Assembly (NCBI RefSeq): GCF_007993865.1
Contig: NZ_VIUH01000029.1
Location: 1 to 54,471 of the forward strand
Origin: Pseudomonas sp. SJZ079
GTDB lineage: Bacteria > Pseudomonadota > Gammaproteobacteria > Pseudomonadales > Pseudomonadaceae
Reading direction: 5' to 3'
Length of the DNA stretch: 54,471 bases
The notes beneath the pieces were generated by a model. The model did no database searches. It saw only the letters and a program-made list of their open reading frames with translations, and was not told where the DNA came from. A program made the translations under genes and the position numbers. Shown here piece after piece: positions 52,652 through 54,471 of this stretch. The stretch's first letter is position 1. Each line of letters begins with the position of its first letter.

Positions 52652-53311
52652 TCATTCGGTGCGGATCAGTCGATAAGCCCGCTCATCCAGGCGTGTCAGC
52701 CCTCGCTGCTGAAACTTCAAGTTCTCCCCTAGCACGTCCCGCGCCTCCATTAACCTCATCTGCCAGCCACTCTCGAATAGCCCCTGGACTTCTGCCTCAT
52801 CCAGCGCAAAGGGTGGCCCCTGCATCTCTGCTTGCGGGTAATCCAGAGTCACCAGCAGGCCCTGGCAACCAGGCGCGAGAAGCTCACGCAGGTGCGCCAC
52901 ATAGCGCGCGCGCATCTCGGCGGGCAAGGCGATCAGGGCGGCACGGTCATAGAACGCCTGGCAGTCGCCCAATTGCTGCGCAGTCAAGGCGAAGAAGTCA
53001 CCGCAGTAGATCTCCAGCGAGCCGGCTCGATAGACCTTGAACGCCCCGTCCTGACTGATCTGCGCCTGCAACTCATGGACGCTGAAGAAATCCTCGACTG
53101 CCTTCTGCGCCAACTCGACACCCACCACCCGACAACCTTGCGCCGCCAGCCAGGCCATATCCAGGCTTTTGCCGCACAGCGGCACCAGCACCCGCGTCCC
53201 GCTCGGCAACGCCAGATCTGGCCAGTAACGTTGCAGGTAGGGATTGACCTCGTGCGCATGAAAACCGATTTCGTTGCGCGCCCAACGCGCCTGCCAGAAT
53301 TCCGCGCGCAT
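52652..53311 (-). CDS. tpm: Thiopurine S-methyltransferase
   Basis: 219-residue SAM-dependent methyltransferase that methylates thiopurines and oxyanions such as selenite and tellurite in pseudomonads. Tpm features: FWQARWARNEIGFHAHEVNPYLQRYWP near the N-terminus, the SAM site RVLVPLCGKSLDMAWLAAQGCRVVGVEL, AVEDFF, and FYDRAALIALPAEMRARYV. ATG at 53311 with GGAGG six bases upstream. It is divergent from the dioxygenase gene. Confidence 0.94.
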   Translation of the reverse strand: MRAEFWQARWARNEIGFHAHEVNPYLQRYWPDLALPSGTRVLVPLCGKSLDMAWLAAQGCRVVGVELAQKAVEDFFSVHELQAQISQDGAFKVYRAGSLEIYCGDFFALTAQQLGDCQAFYDRAALIALPAEMRARYVAHLRELLAPGCQGLLVTLDYPQAEMQGPPFALDEAEVQGLFESGWQMRLMEARDVLGENLKFQQRGLTRLDERAYRLIRTE

Positions 53312-53484
53312 GCTGCCTCCTCAATGTTTAACCGAGCAATCCTGACCCAAACTGCGCGCCGAGGCCAACCCACTCTACTCCCGGGGGCAATTGGAAACTG
53401 AGCACTCAGACGCCGATCAGCCCTGCGCGGCAAGGAGCGAATAACGCCTCAAGCCAACGCCTGCCCAAAGCATCTATTAAGCCG

Positions 53485-53513
53485 ATCAAATAGTCCGAAT
53501 ATTACCGTTTGAT
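53485..53513. promoter_or_regulatory. Possible LysR-type site before the dioxygenase gene
   Basis: ATCAAA (53485-53490) and TTTGAT (53508-53513) form an inverted repeat with a 17-base AT-richer interior, about 50 bases upstream of the dioxygenase ATG. The shape fits a LysR-type activator site; no such regulator is in the window. Confidence 0.3.
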
Positions 53514-53562
53514 TCCCCCGAATGACTGATTGAAGATCGTCCTCATTGCTAAGGAGCACGCC

Positions 53563-54330
53563 ATGCTACCCAGTCTGTTCATCTCTCACGGCTCACCGAT
53601 GTTGGCCCTGGAGCCCGGTGCCAGCGGACCGGCGCTGGCCCGCCTGGCCGCAGAACTGCCGATACCCCGCGCGATCCTGGTCGTGTCGGCACACTGGGAG
53701 AGCCCGGAACTGTATGTCACCAGCTCTGCCCGGCCGGCCACCTGGCACGACTTTCATGGCTTCCCAGAAGAGCTTTATGCACTGCACTACCCCACCCCAG
53801 GCCATCCGCAGCTAGCCCAGGAGGTCGTCGAGCAGCTAAAGGTTGCCGGACTGCACGCTCGACTCGATCCACAGCGGCCGCTGGATCACGGCGCCTGGGT
53901 CCCTCTGTCGTTGATGTACCCGCAGGCCGAGATTCCCGTAGTGCAACTGTCATTACCCAGCCGCCAAGGCCCTGCATTACAGACCCAGATCGGCCATGCC
54001 CTGGCCGGACTGCGCGAAGACGGCGTGCTGCTGATCGGCTCCGGCAGCATCACCCACAACCTGGGCGAGTTGGACTGGCACGCCGGCCCGGAGGTGATTG
54101 CACCCTGGGCACAAGCCTTCCGCGACTGGATAGTGGCGGCATTGGCCCGCGACGATGAGATCGCGCTGCATGACTACCGTCGCCAGGCTCCGGCTGCCGC
54201 ACGTAATCATCCTAGCGACGAACACCTGCTGCCGCTGTTCTTCGCCCGCGGCGCCGGCGGCACCTTCAAGGTCGAGCACAGTGGCTTTACCCATGGCGCA
54301 CTGGGGATGGACATCTACAGCTTCGCCTAA
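53563..54330 (+). CDS. LigB/YgiD-type extradiol dioxygenase (4,5-DOPA dioxygenase family)
   Basis: 255-residue class III extradiol ring-cleavage dioxygenase. Metal and catalytic histidines are seen in LFISHGSPMLAL, VVSAHWESPE, GSGSITHNLGEL and ARNHPSDEHLLPLF. The bacterial homologue YgiD opens DOPA; natural substrate here unknown. ATG at 53563 has AAGGAG eight bases upstream; the longer frame is rejected. It is followed within 50 bases by an insertion-sequence end. Confidence 0.9.
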   Translation: MLPSLFISHGSPMLALEPGASGPALARLAAELPIPRAILVVSAHWESPELYVTSSARPATWHDFHGFPEELYALHYPTPGHPQLAQEVVEQLKVAGLHARLDPQRPLDHGAWVPLSLMYPQAEIPVVQLSLPSRQGPALQTQIGHALAGLREDGVLLIGSGSITHNLGELDWHAGPEVIAPWAQAFRDWIVAALARDDEIALHDYRRQAPAAARNHPSDEHLLPLFFARGAGGTFKVEHSGFTHGALGMDIYSFA

Positions 54331-54377
54331 CAGCCTTGCAAAGCGCGCCTCCCGGGCCAAACAGCAGCCATGAAAAA

Positions 54378-54471
54378 GGCTCTGTCCCAAAATTGTGTTG
54401 CAAGGACTAAGCTTTAAGGCAGACATCCGCTTGTGAGGTCTGCCCACCATGGATACTCAAGCCTTTCAGCG
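54378..54471 (+). mobile_element. Left end of an insertion sequence (truncated by window)
   Basis: GGCTCTGTCCCAAAATTGTG at 54378-54397 looks like an IS terminal inverted repeat (GGCTCTGT-type ends as in IS1595-like elements). About 70 bases further, a GAGG Shine-Dalgarno precedes ATG 54449, which starts MDTQAFQ.. and runs off the window. Transposase identity and family cannot be confirmed from seven codons. Confidence 0.5.
54449..54471 (+). CDS. Probable transposase, 5' fragment
   Basis: Only MDTQAFQ is visible before the window ends. The context (IS-like end 71 bases upstream, GAGG ribosome-binding site) suggests a transposase start; IS1595-type proteins often begin with a similar short helix, but this is a guess. 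Confidence 0.4.

Overview
This is a GC-rich chromosomal window from a Pseudomonas-type gammaproteobacterium. The assignment rests on gene content and order. One stretch (about 1.8-19.6 kb) runs LTA-synthase-like protein, SMP-30-like protein, speE, alkA/ogt, mtnC-mtnD-mtnB-MFS-aroC, hydrolase, prmB, isochorismatase-like, Smr, folE. A second (about 34.1-53.3 kb) runs ABC pair, GST, transglutaminase-like, fadE, Gly/Glu tRNAs, GST, msrC, DUF815 ATPase, sagS, ospR, glutathione peroxidase, msrB, alaA, SDR, htpX, tpm. From memory these correspond to two separate blocks of P. aeruginosa PAO1 (around PA1674-PA1689 and PA2811-PA2832). I could not check this by alignment. The 3'-CCA ends of the tRNAs are encoded, and Shine-Dalgarno sites are of normal type.

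Layout: 0-1.5 kb, a cystathionine beta-synthase. 1.8-5.9 kb, a membrane phosphotransferase, a beta-propeller protein and spermidine synthase. 6-7.4 kb, an alkylation-repair pair (alkA-ogt). 7.5-12.3 kb, a PLD-N-domain small protein, a MITE-like element, the methionine salvage genes mtnC, mtnD and mtnB, an MFS transporter translationally coupled to mtnB, and chorismate synthase. 12.4-19.6 kb, mostly conserved single genes (hydrolase, prmB, nhaD, Ser-variant isochorismatase-like protein, Smr protein, folE). 19.6-23.3 kb is gene-poor, with small genes, an orphan lapG-like protease and likely gene remnants. It marks the join between the two conserved blocks. 23.4-34 kb is an accessory block: GST, an aminotransferase divergent from a MarR regulator with paired operators, a LysE-BenE transporter operon, an SDR, an MDR reductase and an RND efflux pair.

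34.1-54.3 kb is the second conserved block. It holds an ABC-2 exporter, fadE, four tRNAs in a duplicated Gly/Glu unit, and a thiol/peroxide-response cluster: free-Met sulfoxide reductase, hybrid kinase SagS, OspR-type regulator, Cys glutathione peroxidase and MsrB. After these come alaA, an SDR, a frameshifted small gene, htpX, tpm and a LigB-type dioxygenase. The window ends inside what looks like an insertion sequence.

Functional links: spermidine synthase releases methylthioadenosine, which the mtn genes recycle to methionine. Gpx, OspR and MsrB form a peroxide-defence unit with a perfect palindromic operator candidate in front of gpx. No dramatic unknown multi-gene system (CRISPR, phage, toxin or secondary-metabolite cluster) is evident. 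The most interesting non-genic signals are the twin operators at 25.3 kb, the gpx palindromes at 47.75 kb, a possible small or leader RNA upstream of msrB at 48.25-48.40 kb, and a three-copy palindromic repeat family.
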